From assembly GCA_018398815.1 (NCBI GenBank), contig CM031628.1:10238870-10302869 (forward strand): a stretch of DNA of 64,000 nucleotides. The letters are read 5' to 3'. This stretch comes from Conus ventricosus (taxonomy: Eukaryota; Mollusca; Gastropoda; Neogastropoda; Conidae). Positions within the stretch are counted from its first letter, which is position 1; every line of letters starts with the position of its first letter. Below the pieces are notes generated by a model. That model saw only the letters and a list, made by a program, of their open reading frames with translations. It did no database searches and had not been told where the DNA came from. This document shows, piece by piece, positions 42,901-56,745 of this stretch. A program made the position numbers and the translations under genes.

Positions 42901-44820
42901 GGGAGCAAAACATCATAGTTTATGTTTTAGGAGTTAGTTTTGTATCTTAGGTGTTAGCGAGGGTGAGTGTTGAGAGTTGAGAGTGTGTGTGTGTTTGAGA
43001 GAGTGCGAACTAGACTGTTTTAATCATCATTGTCATATATAGTTTTGGGGTGGTTGTTGTTTTTTGGGGGGAGGGAGGGTTTTAGTATTTTCCCGTATGC
43101 TGTGGACATGTTTGCCTAAGATGACCTCTGAAGGTCTGTGGGACTAAAGGTAGAAAACATTGAGTAATGATAATTGTTGGTACTTTTTTTTATGCAGTTG
43201 CTTTACTTCTTGCTTGTAATACAACGGGCGTGAATTCTGCCAAATGATTGCAATTTTGTCATTGTACATTTCGTTAGTAAGGAACTTATTGTGATAAATC
43301 GCTGATAATAGTCCGTCATTATTTGCACTGACTGCGAAATGTGCAACGGGGTGTTTGTTTATAGGGTGCCTTGTACGTGTGTTACATGAAGGGTTGGTTG
43401 GTTTGTCTATGGTTAGGAATGTGAGTCTGATTGTGTGTGGTGTATCGATGGTCGGTTAATCCCCCCCCCCACCCACCACTTTTTTTCAGCATGCGTGGAA
43501 TCCGTTTAGAGGCATTATCTATTTAGTATTGATGTGGAGTTGTTACCGCTGAGATGGACCCGAGTTTGTGGGAGTAAGACAGAACACAAGTCGAGTATAC
43601 TAAAATGTTTTTGCTTCTGTGCAAGTTATTAAATACCCTTATATAACTGAATGGGTCGTGTACTGCTTTAAAGCGTGTACCGCAAGGTGATGGTGCGCAC
43701 TTGTGAGGCAGCTATTGATATGGACAACATTATATTTGAGAGAGCGAGCGAGGAGAGAGCGATGAGAGAGAAAGGAGAGAGAGAAGAGCGAGAGAGCGAG
43801 CGAGACAAGATTATTTCAAATTTCAAAGGGTTAATATGTATAACTTGCCACATTTTGTTTCTTTCCCGTGCTTTTATTGAAAGTTGTATCAGCTAGTGTG
43901 ACCAGAAGTTGAGACAATAATGGCATCTTTTTGCTGTTTAAAGGATGACGTAATCAGAAGTGTTGTTTAGTTGATGTTTGATTATTTACACACGAGCCAG
44001 AAGCCTCGTTTTGGTGGTTTACATAATCGGAGATGTAGTGTGCGGTTGTATGTGTGTGTTGTGTGCACCCTAAACTGAATGTGAAATGCATTTGCAACAC
44101 ATCGCATTGAGAAATTATCCGACGCCACACCCAATTAATTATACAAACGGATCGAAGGAGTATGTGCTTGTATTTTGAAGTCTGTTTAGAATCCTGTCTG
44201 CAAACCCTTTGCAAGCGAGGAGTCATAGCTCTACCTCTAGAGAACAAGGAAATGTCCGAGATTGTTTCTGTCAGTGATATCACCAGCGCTCTTGATCTCG
44301 GTTGCAGTATGGTGTTCAGTTTTTTTGGTTTTCAATCAGAACATGATAGCTCACTATTTCCATCTTTGCCGGAATAGGACTTTTGTGGAATCTGTGTGTC
44401 TAGTTGTGCGTGGGCGAGCTGTCAAAATAGGCCTACTCTCTCACTTGTCATGTTGTACGTAGGTTATTCTTGTTATATTTATATTGGAAGAAAACGCTCT
44501 TTGGCTCTAAAGCCATTCGACAAATTGCCACCCACAAATGTCACAGTTCAACGGTCTTTTCCCATTAGAACATCATTCACACGGTTTACCTTGCACTTGT
44601 TACCAACCTCGAATTCCTGCAGTGTGTAAACACGTGGCACTGAGTAATGCTGCTCTAGTGGAAAACGTTTATACTTTGTTACTTGACTATACTGCATAGC
44701 ACGCCGCGAGGGCCACCAGATCCTGACTCAATGACGCACGCAGCCGCACTATGATTGATCATGAGGCTAATCAGTACGTTGCCTGTCCACAAACTAATAA
44801 ATAAAAACAATTAACAAACT
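42901..44820. other. no gene recognised
   Basis: Unique sequence with a GAGA/GAGC-rich tract at 43738-43806. Short unrelated frames only. Confidence 0.5.
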
Positions 44821-44869
44821 GAAAATAGAAACTAATTCTCTCGCTCACACAACACGCCCACCCCGCGCG

Positions 44870-46000
44870 ACACCCAAACACCACACACACACAAACAAAA
44901 AACAAGCGCGCGGCGGCGCAGGCGCGCGGCGCACTCGCCGAGCAGACACACGTAGCCAGCCCCCGCCACATAACATACTTGCTTGATACAACATGTATTG
45001 CGGATGCGCACGCAGCCCCCGCCGTCACACACCCCCCCACAACCCCCACACCACACAACCCCCCCACACACAACCAAAACACCACACACCCAAGCAAGCC
45101 ACCCACACACACAACGCAGCACCCACACGTGCCGTCGGCGCGTCCACTCAGACACCTAATTAGATCTTTTCTCTCTGTCTGTTCCCCCAGGGCACGCGGC
45201 GCCAACACACACCAACGTGGTGCACATGTGCGCACACAAAACAACACTCACAACCACAAACACACACACAAACAACACACACACACACACGCTAACACCT
45301 CTTGTTGTCTGTCTGCTCTGTCTGTCTGATGTTGTTGTTTGTCTCTTCTCTTTCTTCTCTTCTTTCTCTTCTCTCTCTTCTCTCTCTCTTTCTCTCTCTC
45401 TTCTTCTTTCTCTCGACAGTTTTCCAGCAAATGGCATTTAACATTCAGATACCTGTCATATGTCCTGATGCTAAGACACATGGGCATGAATGTGGGTTTG
45501 TGAGCGCTAGCAGGTGGCTACTCTACGCACGAGTGCAAGGCACTGTGCCTCGTGTAGCAACTGGGCTCTATCGGTGACATGTGTGTATATTATAAACTGA
45601 TAGGCCTGACCTGATGTGTTATATTAATAGCTCTCTGTATTGCTCTGTGTCATTTTTCTGTCTCTTGTATTCTCTCTCTCTCTTCTCTTCTCTTTTCTTT
45701 CTCTCTCTCTTCTCTCTCTCTTTCTTCTCTTAATGGTTTTGTGAGTGTGGTGTATGCGGACGTGGATGTGTCATTTGTGTTGCGAATGGGTTACATGTGT
45801 ACTCGGCAAGTGCGCGCGCGCGCGCACAACACACACCAAACACACACTTCTCTCTTCTTCTCTCATCATCCAACACACACACACAAAACACACACATCCA
45901 TACACAAACACACACACACACACACACACCCACACACACACACACCACCACACCCAAAAACAACACTGTGTGTGTGTGAGGACAGGGGGGTGGGGGGAGG
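44870..46000. repeat. CA/CT-rich simple sequence region
   Basis: A CpG-rich patch at 44900-44945, CA-rich DNA at 45020-45295, CT tracts at 45340-45420 and 45665-45730, CG/CA arrays at 45815-45955. No gene recognised among them. Confidence 0.85.
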
Positions 46001-46309
46001 GGGGGGTCTCCTTTCTTCTATTTCATTATTTGTAATTGACTCAGAATTCTTGTTTATTATAGTTTTTATCATATGATGCTGCTGCAGTTCTGCTGCTTGC
46101 AGATGATAATTATTGCAATACACGTTAAAAAATGAGCCTATGTAATTACACAGCATCAAGTGTGTGTATTGGCGCGTGTGTGCGTGGTGCGGCGTGGTTG
46201 CGAATGTAATCTCGTATCTCGATGAAAATGTTATGATTTTTCATTATTTCCTATTCTTATTGACCTTTATTGCCTTGATCTTTCTTTTCCACCGTGCAAA
46301 AAAATCATT

Positions 46310-46311
46310 GT

Positions 46312-46352
<41 letters not shown>

Positions 46353-46794
46353 CGTGGTGCGTGCGTGCGTGGTGCGTGCGTGTGTGCGTGACGTGCGTTG
46401 TGTGAGCGCGCGGTGCGTGCGTGTGTGCGTTATGTAGTGTGTAACTCTCGTTTGTCGATGTGAACATGTTTTATTTTTTATTTTTTTATTCTTACTGAGG
46501 CTTTTATTGCCTTATCTTTTTTTCACCGTGTAAAAATTCATAGTGTGTGTGTTGTGTGTGTGTGTGTGTGTGTGTGTGTTGTGTGGTGCGTGCTTGCGTG
46601 CGTGCGTGCGTTGTGCGTGCGTGCGTGGTGCGTGCGTGCGTGCGTGGTGAGTGCGTGCGTGCGTGCGTGCGTGTGTTGTGTGTGTGTGTGTGTGTGGTGT
46701 GCAATTGGGGTTGTTTCTGTGTGTGTGTGGGTGTGTGTGTGTGTTTTGCCAATTGTGGGTCTGCTTTCTGCTGTGTTGAGTGTGTGTGTGGTGG

Positions 46795-46825
<31 letters not shown>

Positions 46826-47168
46826 TGGTGTGTGGTGTGTGTGTGTGATACCGCTCGGGGCACATGTTCGTCGATCTCTGTATACACAATTAGTATACGT
46901 CGAACAATCTGGTGTGTGGTGTGTTGTGTTGGCGGCGCGCGCGCATGGGTGTGGTGTGTGGTGTGTGTGTGTTTGTGTGTGTGAGTGTGTGTGTGTTGTG
47001 AGTGTGTGTGTAGTGCGCGCGCCGCGCGCGCGCGGTGACATCCAGTTTGTCGATATCTGTATACACCCTTGTGATATAGTTGGGACATTTTGTGGCAGTG
47101 TGTGTGTGTGTGCGTGTGTTGCTGTGTGTGTGTGGTGTGTGTGTGTGTGTGTGTGTGTTGTGAGTGTT

Positions 47169-47205
<37 letters not shown>

Positions 47206-47240
47206 CAGCGCGCGCCGTGGCGGCGCGCGAGTATGTATAA
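46310..47240. repeat. GT/GC microsatellite cluster with duplicated spacers
   Basis: Alternating purine-pyrimidine arrays (gtgtgt, gcgtgc, gcgcgc) of about 0.9 kb separated by short unique spacers. Two spacers are duplicates of each other (ttttattgccttatcttt near 46510 resembles 46265-46285; cgatatctgtatacac near 47050 resembles 46872-46890). Prone to Z-DNA formation. Confidence 0.9.
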
Positions 47241-47280
47241 TGTGAGGTGTCGAGTGTGTGCGTGCACGGGGGGCGTGCGT

Positions 47281-48534
47281 GTGGTGTGTTATTGGTCCAA
47301 TGTGGGGTGAGCTACGTTCTTGTGGATATATTGTCGTTGGAAAATGTAATATTATCCTATAGAGGCAATGAGACAGTTTCCCGCCCATGAGGTCTATCAT
47401 AATGATAAAGCAGAGGACAGTAATAATGCTGATGATGATTGCACAATGTCAAGGACAAAAACAACAAATGATTGATGATAGTAATGATCATAATGATAAT
47501 GATGACGATGATAATAATAATAATATTATAAATGCAAATAATAATAGTAATGATATAGTATGCTGGACGTAATAATAATGCTAATAATAATGATTGATGA
47601 TTGATGATGACATTGTTGTTGTTTGTCGTTCATCATTATCAAGAAGAAGAAGACGTAAGGACATTTGGATAACGGTTGTGCTATGGGTTCTTGGCGTTTA
47701 AGTAAAGATTATTCTTGCACACCATTTTCTCTGTTCATAATCTCTACTACTCGAAGCCAAGGCGGCAGGCGGCACCGTGCTGTCGGTTGTTAGGCATCTG
47801 TCAGCCGTATTGACCTGTGACTGGGGGACGGGCGCTCCATCATCAGCCAGTTTAGGGGTAGGTGAGTCCAAATGGAACCGTAGTTCGTTGGAAGGTGTCG
47901 ATAACACGGCGCTCAATGTAATGACACACCAACCACCACCACAACACAACAACGCGAGCTTACGCTAACACACACAACACACGCAACAACCTAATTCACA
48001 TACACACCCACCCACAAACAACCACAAAACACAATCACACAACAAACACACACAAACGCACGCTCTCTTCTTCTCTTTCTCTCTTCTCTCTCTTCTCTCT
48101 CTCTCACCACACACGCACGACGCCGCACGCACGCAACACACACAAACACCCTCACACACACCACACCCACACACACACACACCCAACCCCACAACGCACA
48201 ACAGTTTCCGTTTATCAGGAGGCGTCCTGGGTGGGATCGTCATATACGCTACATCCACCTTCAAGATTTGAGAACACTACGCATGATTTAAGCTGATGGA
48301 TAATAAATTATAAACTTAGATGTGAGCATTTAAGAAGAGGGTTCTCTTGGCTAAACTTTGCAGATGTCTGGACAGATTAGACAACGCGTGGTAGACATTG
48401 AGAGGCGGGGGAAAGGAAAAGAAGAAAGGAAGGAAAGAGAGGAAAGGGGGAGGTTGTAACAGTTTTTAACTAAAAATTATTTTAAACCTTAATCTGTTGA
48501 CGTATAACAAATTTTTACATGAATGAACACACAT
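47281..48534. other. no gene; contains GAT/AAT triplets and CA-rich DNA
   Basis: A GAT/AAT-rich tract at 47405-47600 and CA-rich DNA at 47965-48190 with a CT block at 48063-48108. Nothing recognised in the remaining unique sequence. Confidence 0.6.
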
Positions 48535-49228
48535 GACTGTGTTCAGTGACCCAAGTCAACTATCAAGCTTATTCCCGTAAAGTCACGCACGAAACTTGGA
48601 CACCCCTCTCCAGTACTCCTTTTGCACCTTTTCCTTATTATTGAATACGATACAGCAGTCACTACTTACTTTTTGTGTTCATCACATTAGAATTAAAAAA
48701 AAAACCTGCAATTTTGAGGGATTACATCTTACCTCACTTACTGTAAGAAAGCAAGAGCTCAGATGGGACTGTAATAGAATCTGTATGTCATCTACATTCA
48801 TCTGACGAAAAAACAAGATGCAAAGCATATAAACGTACTCCCAATTTATCTTCCTGAAAAACGTCACAATCAAACATGCTTCATAATGTATCTGACGTCA
48901 TAATCAAACGTGCGTCATAATGTATTTCGTCATGGAGGTATTCCATAAAGAAGAAAAACCGTTTGGGGGCCGTTATAGCCGTTAGTAACAGCTATTATGG
49001 TAAGATAAAACACTGGGCATCATCCGTGACCCATAATGAACATAACTACAAGTTTTCAGAAAGATCGGCCTAGAAGTTTTGTCTGGAGCGAGTGGAACAC
49101 ATTTTGACCACGGACAGACACACAGACAGACAGACACACAGACAGCATTTCTTCATTCCCATTGTAAAGTACTCCCTGTTCTATAAGAACTGGGAGTACA
49201 AAAAAAAGGAAAAAAAACTCTTTTGGCT
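48535..49228. repeat. unclassified interspersed repeat, copy 2
   Basis: Second copy of the repeat at 39823-40490, with similar divergence along its length and an additional short duplication (aatgtatctgacgtcataat region near 48885-48930). It is followed directly by an N gap, so its 3' limit is uncertain. Confidence 0.85.
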
Positions 49229-49229
49229 A

Positions 49230-49329
49230 NNNNNNNNNNNNNNNNNNNNNNNNNNNNNNNNNNNNNNNNNNNNNNNNNNNNNNNNNNNNNNNNNNNNNNN
49301 NNNNNNNNNNNNNNNNNNNNNNNNNNNNN
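49230..49329. other. assembly gap (100 N)
   Basis: Run of N of a conventional placeholder length; the true distance is unknown. Confidence 1.
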
Positions 49330-50502
49330 CCCCGGCGCGCCCTCGCGCGCCACGCACATAACCACGCACACATACAACTAATCTATCTATCATCTTTCTA
49401 GCTGTCGATCTACTATCTATCTGTTCACATACATACATATAATGTAACCTGTTATCAACTTTAACGACGTACTTTAAAAACTTTAATGCAGGTTTCAAAT
49501 GATCTATTCGAAGTGATCACAAACACAGCAGGCAAGTAAGTATGCAAATAAATAAATCATGATTATGGTAAGTTGCAAAGTAGAAAAAAAAATCGTGTAA
49601 GCAGATCAAAATGCACACATTCTAACGATCAGTTTCCTTCGAGTGTATATTTTCGAAAGTGACAACCGAAACACAGCTATTCCATTCACTGGATTCACTG
49701 AGGTTACTGTCTTTTCGCTTCATTGTTGAAAAGCGTCAGCAGTACCAAGTTAACTCCAGTCACCAGAGACTTTGCCCTAGACTTTGTTCCTGTAATGCGC
49801 CAGCTAAAACAAAAACAGTAACTGTATAATTATCATGATAACCATTAAAGTGCTATTGAACACAAAAATCTCCCAGGCAATTTGAAGTTGTCTGTCAAAA
49901 TATACGTTACGACACGTATAATGTGTACACTTTCATGAACAACATATATATTCTGCAAAAAATCCATTTCAGTAGAATTTCAAGGTTAAGAGGAAAAATA
50001 TGTAACTTTCTTGATTTTTTTAAAAAGGAGTTTAACTGGAGTTTGTTTGTTTATTTTTCCCTCATGTGGAGACAGTCATTGTATCTGTGCGTTTGAACCT
50101 TTTAGCCTCCTTGAAAACAGAAAACCAAAATTCTAAGACATTATCCAATAAGCTTGGCATTTTATGAGACCAGCTTACCCATTCAGAGACGCAAGTGCAA
50201 ATCTGTCAGAAAACGTGATGTAGCTGGGACATAAACATCCCTAAATTCATTAACTGTCTAGTAAACTCTCTGTGGACTTGTGACCTTCATCAGGAAGATT
50301 GTTCATGAATATTCTTTTGGAAAAATAACCTCCAGGTATTTCTATGAGTATTCTTTTTTCTAAAATGTTGAAACCTTTTTGTTTCAGAGAATTAAATCAC
50401 AGTATGTTCATCATACTTCGTGTCATTTTGTTGCATCCTATCTGTATCTGATTTATTCAACTCTGTTCTTTCTTCTCCTATCTTGATATGTTTTATCCTA
50501 CC
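49330..50502. other. intron-like sequence upstream of the lectin exon
   Basis: Unique AT-rich sequence with stops in all frames, consistent with an intron or intergenic DNA. Confidence 0.4.
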
Positions 50503-50506
50503 CTAG

Positions 50507-50725
50507 GAAGGATTCGAGGTGGGAGACAAGTGCTATCTTCCAGTTTGGCAGAAAGTGACAGGACATCACAAGGTAAACAAACTGTGTGAGAGACGGGAGC
50601 TCAGCTGGCCAGTCTGAAAGCAGATGATAACGTGACAGCTATCCTTCAACTTCTGTGGAGACGTCATCCTCTTACAGTCATGATTGGATTGACATCACCT
50701 CCATTACTGGTGCCATGGATGTAAC
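50507..50725 (+). pseudogene. C-type lectin-like domain exon (frameshift within)
   Basis: A pyrimidine-rich acceptor (tttatcctaccctag) precedes GAAGG at about 50507. The frame starts EGFEVGDKCYLPVWQKVTGH, which has the CY..W start of a C-type lectin domain, followed by a cysteine (KLCERR). After a one-base slip near 50600 it continues as AQLASLKADDNVTAIL and MIGLT, the usual GA.LA.L..D...I and WIGL-type blocks. Only the N-terminal half of the domain is encoded here. It could be one exon of a functional host lectin gene with a sequence error, or a pseudogene. The Ca-binding half (EPN/WND) is not visible downstream, where a CT microsatellite begins. Confidence 0.55.
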
Positions 50726-50729
50726 GGTT

Positions 50730-50878
<149 letters not shown>

Positions 50879-52420
50879 TCCAACACTGAATCATGATCAC
50901 CCATGCCCTGATGTGCTCTAAATATCTCAGGTGTTTGTTCCATTTTCCCCTAAATACTTTATTCTGAGTGTGTGGAGGAAGTGTTCGGTGGGTGGGGGAC
51001 ACTAACACAGACACACTTTTATAGCCATTTGCAAATAAATCCAATTAGCAAGGAGGGTACAAATATTTTATCTTCACTGCCGGATCACTAAATATTTTGC
51101 ATGTGCTTCGAATATTTGCCTATGCAGGACAATCAACAAAAAAATGTGCATCATCCTCAAGCTATTTCTCGCCACACATGCGGGCATGCTTTATTTTCCG
51201 ATTCGTCAAATCATTTGTCGTTTGCCTTAACAGCCAAAGTTCATGTTTGGAATTTCGCAAATCATATTCATTCCATTTATAAAAAATCCTGAATTCTTTT
51301 CTTCTTCAAAACGATTTTAAAAGAGAAAAAAAACACCCGTATGTATCGTATAATAAAAAGTGTTTCCTTTCCTTCTGGGAAGCCATCTTCTTCCCCTTGG
51401 TAAGCACCTTTGCGATTTGAGCAGAATAGGATCGTGGGTGTTTTCTTTTTTGTTATCTAGCCATTTTGGAAACACTTTGTCAATGGTGATGAAGTGCGCT
51501 TATTGCTGTGTGTGTATTGTAATTTGGGCAGTGCTCTGACCATACCTCCCAGTACCAGGTGTGATGCCGTTGTACCTTTTTTTGTCTGCAGGAGTAAAGG
51601 ATAGAGAATGTAAATATGTTTGTTCAAGCTCACCCTATCTTATTTTGCCCGAAAACACCACTTTTCACATACAAATCACATCCATCTCATGTCACTTTTA
51701 ACCAAAATTAACACCTGTTTCACAAACAGCAACAATCTCAGTAAAAATGGTAGAACTGATCAAGCAAGCCAATCAGTTCACTCACCACCACACGCAGTGG
51801 CCGCTCCGCCGGCTTGTGTATTGATCTCTGAAAGGACAACTTGCACTCAATGACGCTATTAGCAGAGCGCCACCACCACCCCGCTTATCCCCCACCCCCT
51901 GCCTCCTCCACCGCAAAATTGATTGTCGCATTGCGACGAATTACTCATCGCGCGAGCACATTTAACCAATAGACAGGAGGCAGCTCCGCCTGATTGACCT
52001 ACAAAGCCGCCTCTACCCCACCTGCTGGAGCTATGCCAAGACTCTCAGTGAAAGCTACAAACGCATGACTCATACAAAGGCTGTATCGGACGGCTGCTGA
52101 TGGGACTTTGAAAAGAGTTACTGTGATTATTAATTTGGGACTCTAATAAGTTCTATCGGCGGCCGTTTGAATGTACGGCGTTCAAGTGTCATCAACAAAA
52201 AGCTCTTTTCACATTTCCCCACAAACACCTCCCCATCTATTGTGTGTGTTTTTTTGTTTGTTGTTTGTTTGGCGTGTGTTTTCTTGTTTGTTGTTTGTTT
52301 GTGCGTGTGTTGTTGTTTGTATGTGAGGCAGAGAGAGAGAGAGATTGGAACCAGAAGACCGAAGATGTTGGAGTGAATGAGGGAGAGAGAAACTGATTTA
52401 ATTATTTTTTAAGTATAATT
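50879..52420. other. no gene recognised
   Basis: Unique host sequence with a GTTT-rich stretch near 52240-52320. No exon could be supported. Confidence 0.5.
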
Positions 52421-53134
52421 TTATTTCTAGTTAAAAATGAAGCCCGAAGTAGTTTATAGAGCTTGGTAGATATATTTTGTGAGTTGGAGACGGGATGGAT
52501 TTTGAGGATGCTGTGATAGAGAGAGTTAAAGAGTAGTTTTGAAAAATTAATTACTGATCTTTTTGATCGTATAAAGATACGAAAGAGTTTAGTGGTTAGT
52601 GTTAGTAAAATACCAGATTTTGGCCCCAACCCTAATAAAGTTGTTTGCTATTTTAGGTTGAGAATATGGCTCCTGAAGATGCTAATCTTGATGTTTCTTC
52701 CTACCCCTGAGGAGTAGGCTATTCATTTAATTTGAAAGATCGGGTTTTACGATTAGAAAAGACTAGAATAACAGCTGAATTTTACAATTATATTTTTATT
52801 TATTTTAGATTAAAAAAATGGCGTGAATCAGTGAATCTGATTTAAAGACTTGCAATAACTATTTGACGAGACAATGAAAGTGTTAATCATGGATTTTAGT
52901 GAATTTGGGTTTTGAGGATGATATAGCAATATAATAAAAGATCATAGTGTATGTTTAACATAGCAATCAAAGTGATTAAACATTGACTGTAGTGATTTAG
53001 AAAAGCTAAAATATTAGCAGGTGTTATTGTAGGTTAACGTGTCTTGAAGTGTTGCGAGGCTTGTGTGAAGAATAAGCCCTTTACTTTTTTTATATGCATT
53101 TAATTTTTTGTTTACCGTAATTTTTGAGTTAAAA
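52421..53134. other. AT-rich left part of the second Polinton, possible decayed gene
   Basis: AT-rich with Polinton-like ATG contexts (attaaaaaaATGG near 52819). Fragments such as RVLRLEKTRITAEFYNY (about 52745-52790) suggest a decayed helical protein with no match in the first element. No terminal repeat is visible. Confidence 0.35.
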
Positions 53135-56100
53135 ATGAGGCCTCACAAGTAAATTCGAGGATTGGAAAATTTATACAATGGAAGAAATATTGATATTGAA
53201 AAAAAAACATTAAGCAATATGTTTAGTGAAGTAGAATGGGCATCATTAACCCCACAAACGTTCATGAAAGAGTAGCACATGCTATCTTAAAAATCCAGAG
53301 TCTCTTCAACTGACCACAGTAAAAGGTGTTGTGGCCGTTCTGATTGATTATATAAAACGCCTGATGTTAGTAACATGCCAGTCTGGGTTCAACAAGGCAG
53401 AAAGAAGTAATCAGCTATCACGACTTTACTCTGACTGGGCTGATTAATGCTTACAAGTTTAACCATGCAAGTGAGGAGGCCAAAGTTAGAGGTTCTGGAT
53501 GGTCTGAGGGACAGTCATGAAATCAAATTGAGGACAAAACAAAGTGCTATCTATAGTTGGCAATTTCTTACTTCCTCTCCCAAAGAGTTAGTTTTTAAAA
53601 CGAGCAGTCTTAAACATAAAAATCCTGACAACATTGTTTTTATGTGGTGCGTTTTAGCGCATTTACACCCTGTTATAATAGAACGCAGAAAGCAGTCTTC
53701 TAATTATGAACAATACAACAAGAGGAACTTTGAGAACATTAACCTTTCAGTGAGTATCCGAAGTATATCTCAGTTGGAAGAGCAAACAAACAATCATGTA
53801 AACGTGTTACACATGTCTGTAGTAGAATGATCTAGTTCCTCTAAGGGTTTTCTCCCAACGCCCCTACTTTAGGCGAACCGCTTAACAAAATGTAGACTTG
53901 ATCCTGTTTGCGGATAGTAGTACAAAGAGGCATTATGTCTTTACATCAGAACCATAAGCAGACTTTAGGGCTGTAATCGTCAAAGCATCCAGCTAACAAA
54001 GGTTTGTAGAAGGTGTTTGGTCAGAATTCCTATATAGCAGAGCTGCAGTCATAGAAATCATTGTTAAAAGTTTTGTAGACTGTAAAACAAACTCTCACAC
54101 TAACCAGGGTCTAAAGTTAGTTTTTAAGTATGTCCCCAAAATGCAAATGAGTCCCTTACGTGGTTTATGCGGACTTTGAATCGCTATGCGCAGTACTCGG
54201 TCACAACGAAGAACAAAAACAACCTTATTAACCACCATCAGATCTTGGTTCTTATGCGTTTATTGTGGTTAGGTCAGATGGGGCACACACACGTCCAGAT
54301 AATTTACAGAGATACTAATGCGGCTAGTAGTTTTTAGCGAGCATGATAACAACTTCGCAATCATGTATCCACAAACAAATCTTTCAGTCTTTGTTATGAC
54401 TCTGAAGACCAAGAAAGTTATCAGAATATCTACACACTGTTGGATATGTAAAGAGAAGTAATAGGCGACGCTGTACGAGCCACGATCAACATTACTGGAA
54501 AGTTTCAGAGGAGCGCACAACTACAATTGTAATCTTCAATTAAGGTTGACTTCCCTAAGACATGGAAATGCTATCTTCTTTCATAATTAAGAGGCTACGA
54601 TCTAATTTTATCATGTAAAGCAGTGACTTCTGATATAAGAGGGTTACTGCATTGAACAGTCTTCAGAAAAGTACTTGGGACTTTTATCTTGATCTTTGAT
54701 CCTTTTATGACTCAGCTCAACATCTGGACGGGGAGTTGAGATAAATAGCAGGATCTCTACAAGGATTTTCCAAATCACTGAACAATACTTTGATCCATCT
54801 TTAGTGCGCAAAGGGATTTATCCTTATGAATACATGGACTCGTGGGACAGTTTTGACGAGCCTGCCCTACGCAATAAGACGATTTTACTCTAGGCTTACA
54901 GGGAAGGCGACATAACTAGGCTGAATATGAATACGCTCAGAAGCATGAAGAATTACACTGTGAAACATATGGGGACTTCACGATCAATATTTATTGGTCT
55001 GGACGTGTGTATTTTAGCAGACGTTCTTTCAAGAATTACAGAATAACATGCATGTGAATCTACAGCTTAGACTCATCACATTACATCTCTGCCCAGGTTC
55101 TTTCTTGGGATGCTTCTTCATGTCTACAAACATCAAGATTGACTTAATTTGTAATCTACCCACACTTCAGATGATTGAAGACGGGCTAAGGGGAGGTATT
55201 AGCATGGCCTCACATCCTTACAGCAAAGCCAACAAAAACACGTATTTAGACGATTATGATCCCACTCAACATCCAACTATCTATGTACTTAGACGCACAA
55301 TCAGTAGGATGGGCATGAGCCAGCCGCTTCCACTGAGAAACTTTTAACATGATAAAGGGGCCTCATGATGTCAAAACTGTGTTAGGCATGTTGTCACGCT
55401 TACGCTGGATAATCCAGAGGATAATCTTAGAAGTAGACTTTGAATATCTAAAGAATTACATGATCTCCAACATAACGATTATCATCTGGCGCAAGAAAGC
55501 TTAAAGATGGCCCCACAGAACCGCCTAACTAGTTCCAATCTTCGACAAAAACTAAATATGTCTGTATTACAGACTGTTAAAGTTTTACTAAGACACGGAC
55601 TGAAAACTGACTGCTGGTCATAGAATCATTGCTTTTGACCAAGAGCCTTTATGAAACCCATACATCAAGAAGAATACTGATCTTAGAACCAAGCACTGAC
55701 GCTTCAGAAAAAAGATTCTTTAAACTGATGAACAACAGCTGTTTTGGCAAAACTATGGCGCATCACCACCACAACGTTAAAGATGTGAAACTAGGTACAA
55801 AAGAAAGAAACCAAGCAATTAAGTTTGCTCTTAAACCTAACTATCAAGACTTTAGAAGATGTAAAGACAGCCTGGTTGGCATTATGATGAAGAAAAGGAT
55901 GTTAGTTGGACAAGCAGTGTTTATTGCTTTACCGTATTAAAGTTTCTGTCATAGTTATTTGATGTTAGAATTTCTGTAGGCTACTTAAAACCGCTGGTTC
56001 CAGAAGAAGAGTTCTTTACACAGATACTGTCTCTTTTATTCTAGACGTTCCACAGAGACTTCTATAAGGATTTAGAAAACAGAAGTGCTAAAGGACGTTG

Positions 56101-56497
56101 ATGGATGGTACGACACATGCGGATATCACACCCGACAACCTTTCAATCATGTGAACAAAGAAAGTAATTGGGAAAGATGACGGATTGACTCAATGGGACA
56201 GTTTCAAAGAATATGTTGGGTTTGTGGTCGAAGATGTACAGCGTTGCAGCCAGTCTTCTGTAATGAAGACGGTTAAAGGCAAAGTAAAAGAAGTTGTCTA
56301 AAAGATATATTCTCCACGACAATACAAGCAAGCTCTCTATGAACAAAGTATTTTATCACACAAATGTCAATTGCGCTCTACTCTTCTTTCAAGTAAACAC
56401 AACTGCTGTTAATAAGAAATCACTAGTCTCTAACACTAACATGAGAACTGACGTTCGCCTGAGTTTTCATATGTTGTTTGGACTTGGAGAACTTTAA
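53135..56497 (+). pseudogene. POLB: PolB fossil of the second Polinton
   Basis: ATG at 53135; blocks collinear with polB of the first element appear in changing frames: VLIDYIK (about 53345), HLCPGS region, DGLRGGISMASHPYSKANKN (about 55180-55240), FFKLMNNSCFGKTM (polymerase motif B, about 55718-55757), KPNYQDFRRCKDSLVGIMMK (about 55828-55890), a motif C trace YTDT (about 56020), and NTTAVNKKSL near the end (56400). Exo and HNH blocks are unreadable or badly broken. The orientation is plus and the gene lies to the left of the small-gene block, unlike in the first element, where it is minus and to the right of integrase. Confidence 0.85.
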
Positions 56498-56509
56498 AGA
56501 TTAAACTTG

Positions 56510-56745
56510 ACTGATTAACTAAGAAACATAAATAGTATTTACTTAAGAACCTAACAAGAACTTACTTAAGAACTTAAATAGTACTTATTTAAAAACCTAA
56601 CTAGTACTTACTTAGACTTAAGAATTTTTTTTTTTTTGACTTTACTTGTAATTACTTGCAATTACTTAAAAAGTACTTTCTAAAATAACTTAATTGTTAC
56701 TTATTTAGTTTTAACTTGGACTTTATCTAGTTCTTAAAAACTTTT
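56510..56745. repeat. degenerate repeat of acttaagaac / aagtactta units
   Basis: Recurring acttacttaagaac, aatagtacttatttaa and similar words over about 235 bp, with a T-run at 56629-56638. It stands between polB and the RVAAGKK-type gene and is comparable in position and motif (cttaa/agtt cores) to the array at 1500-1830. Confidence 0.6.
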
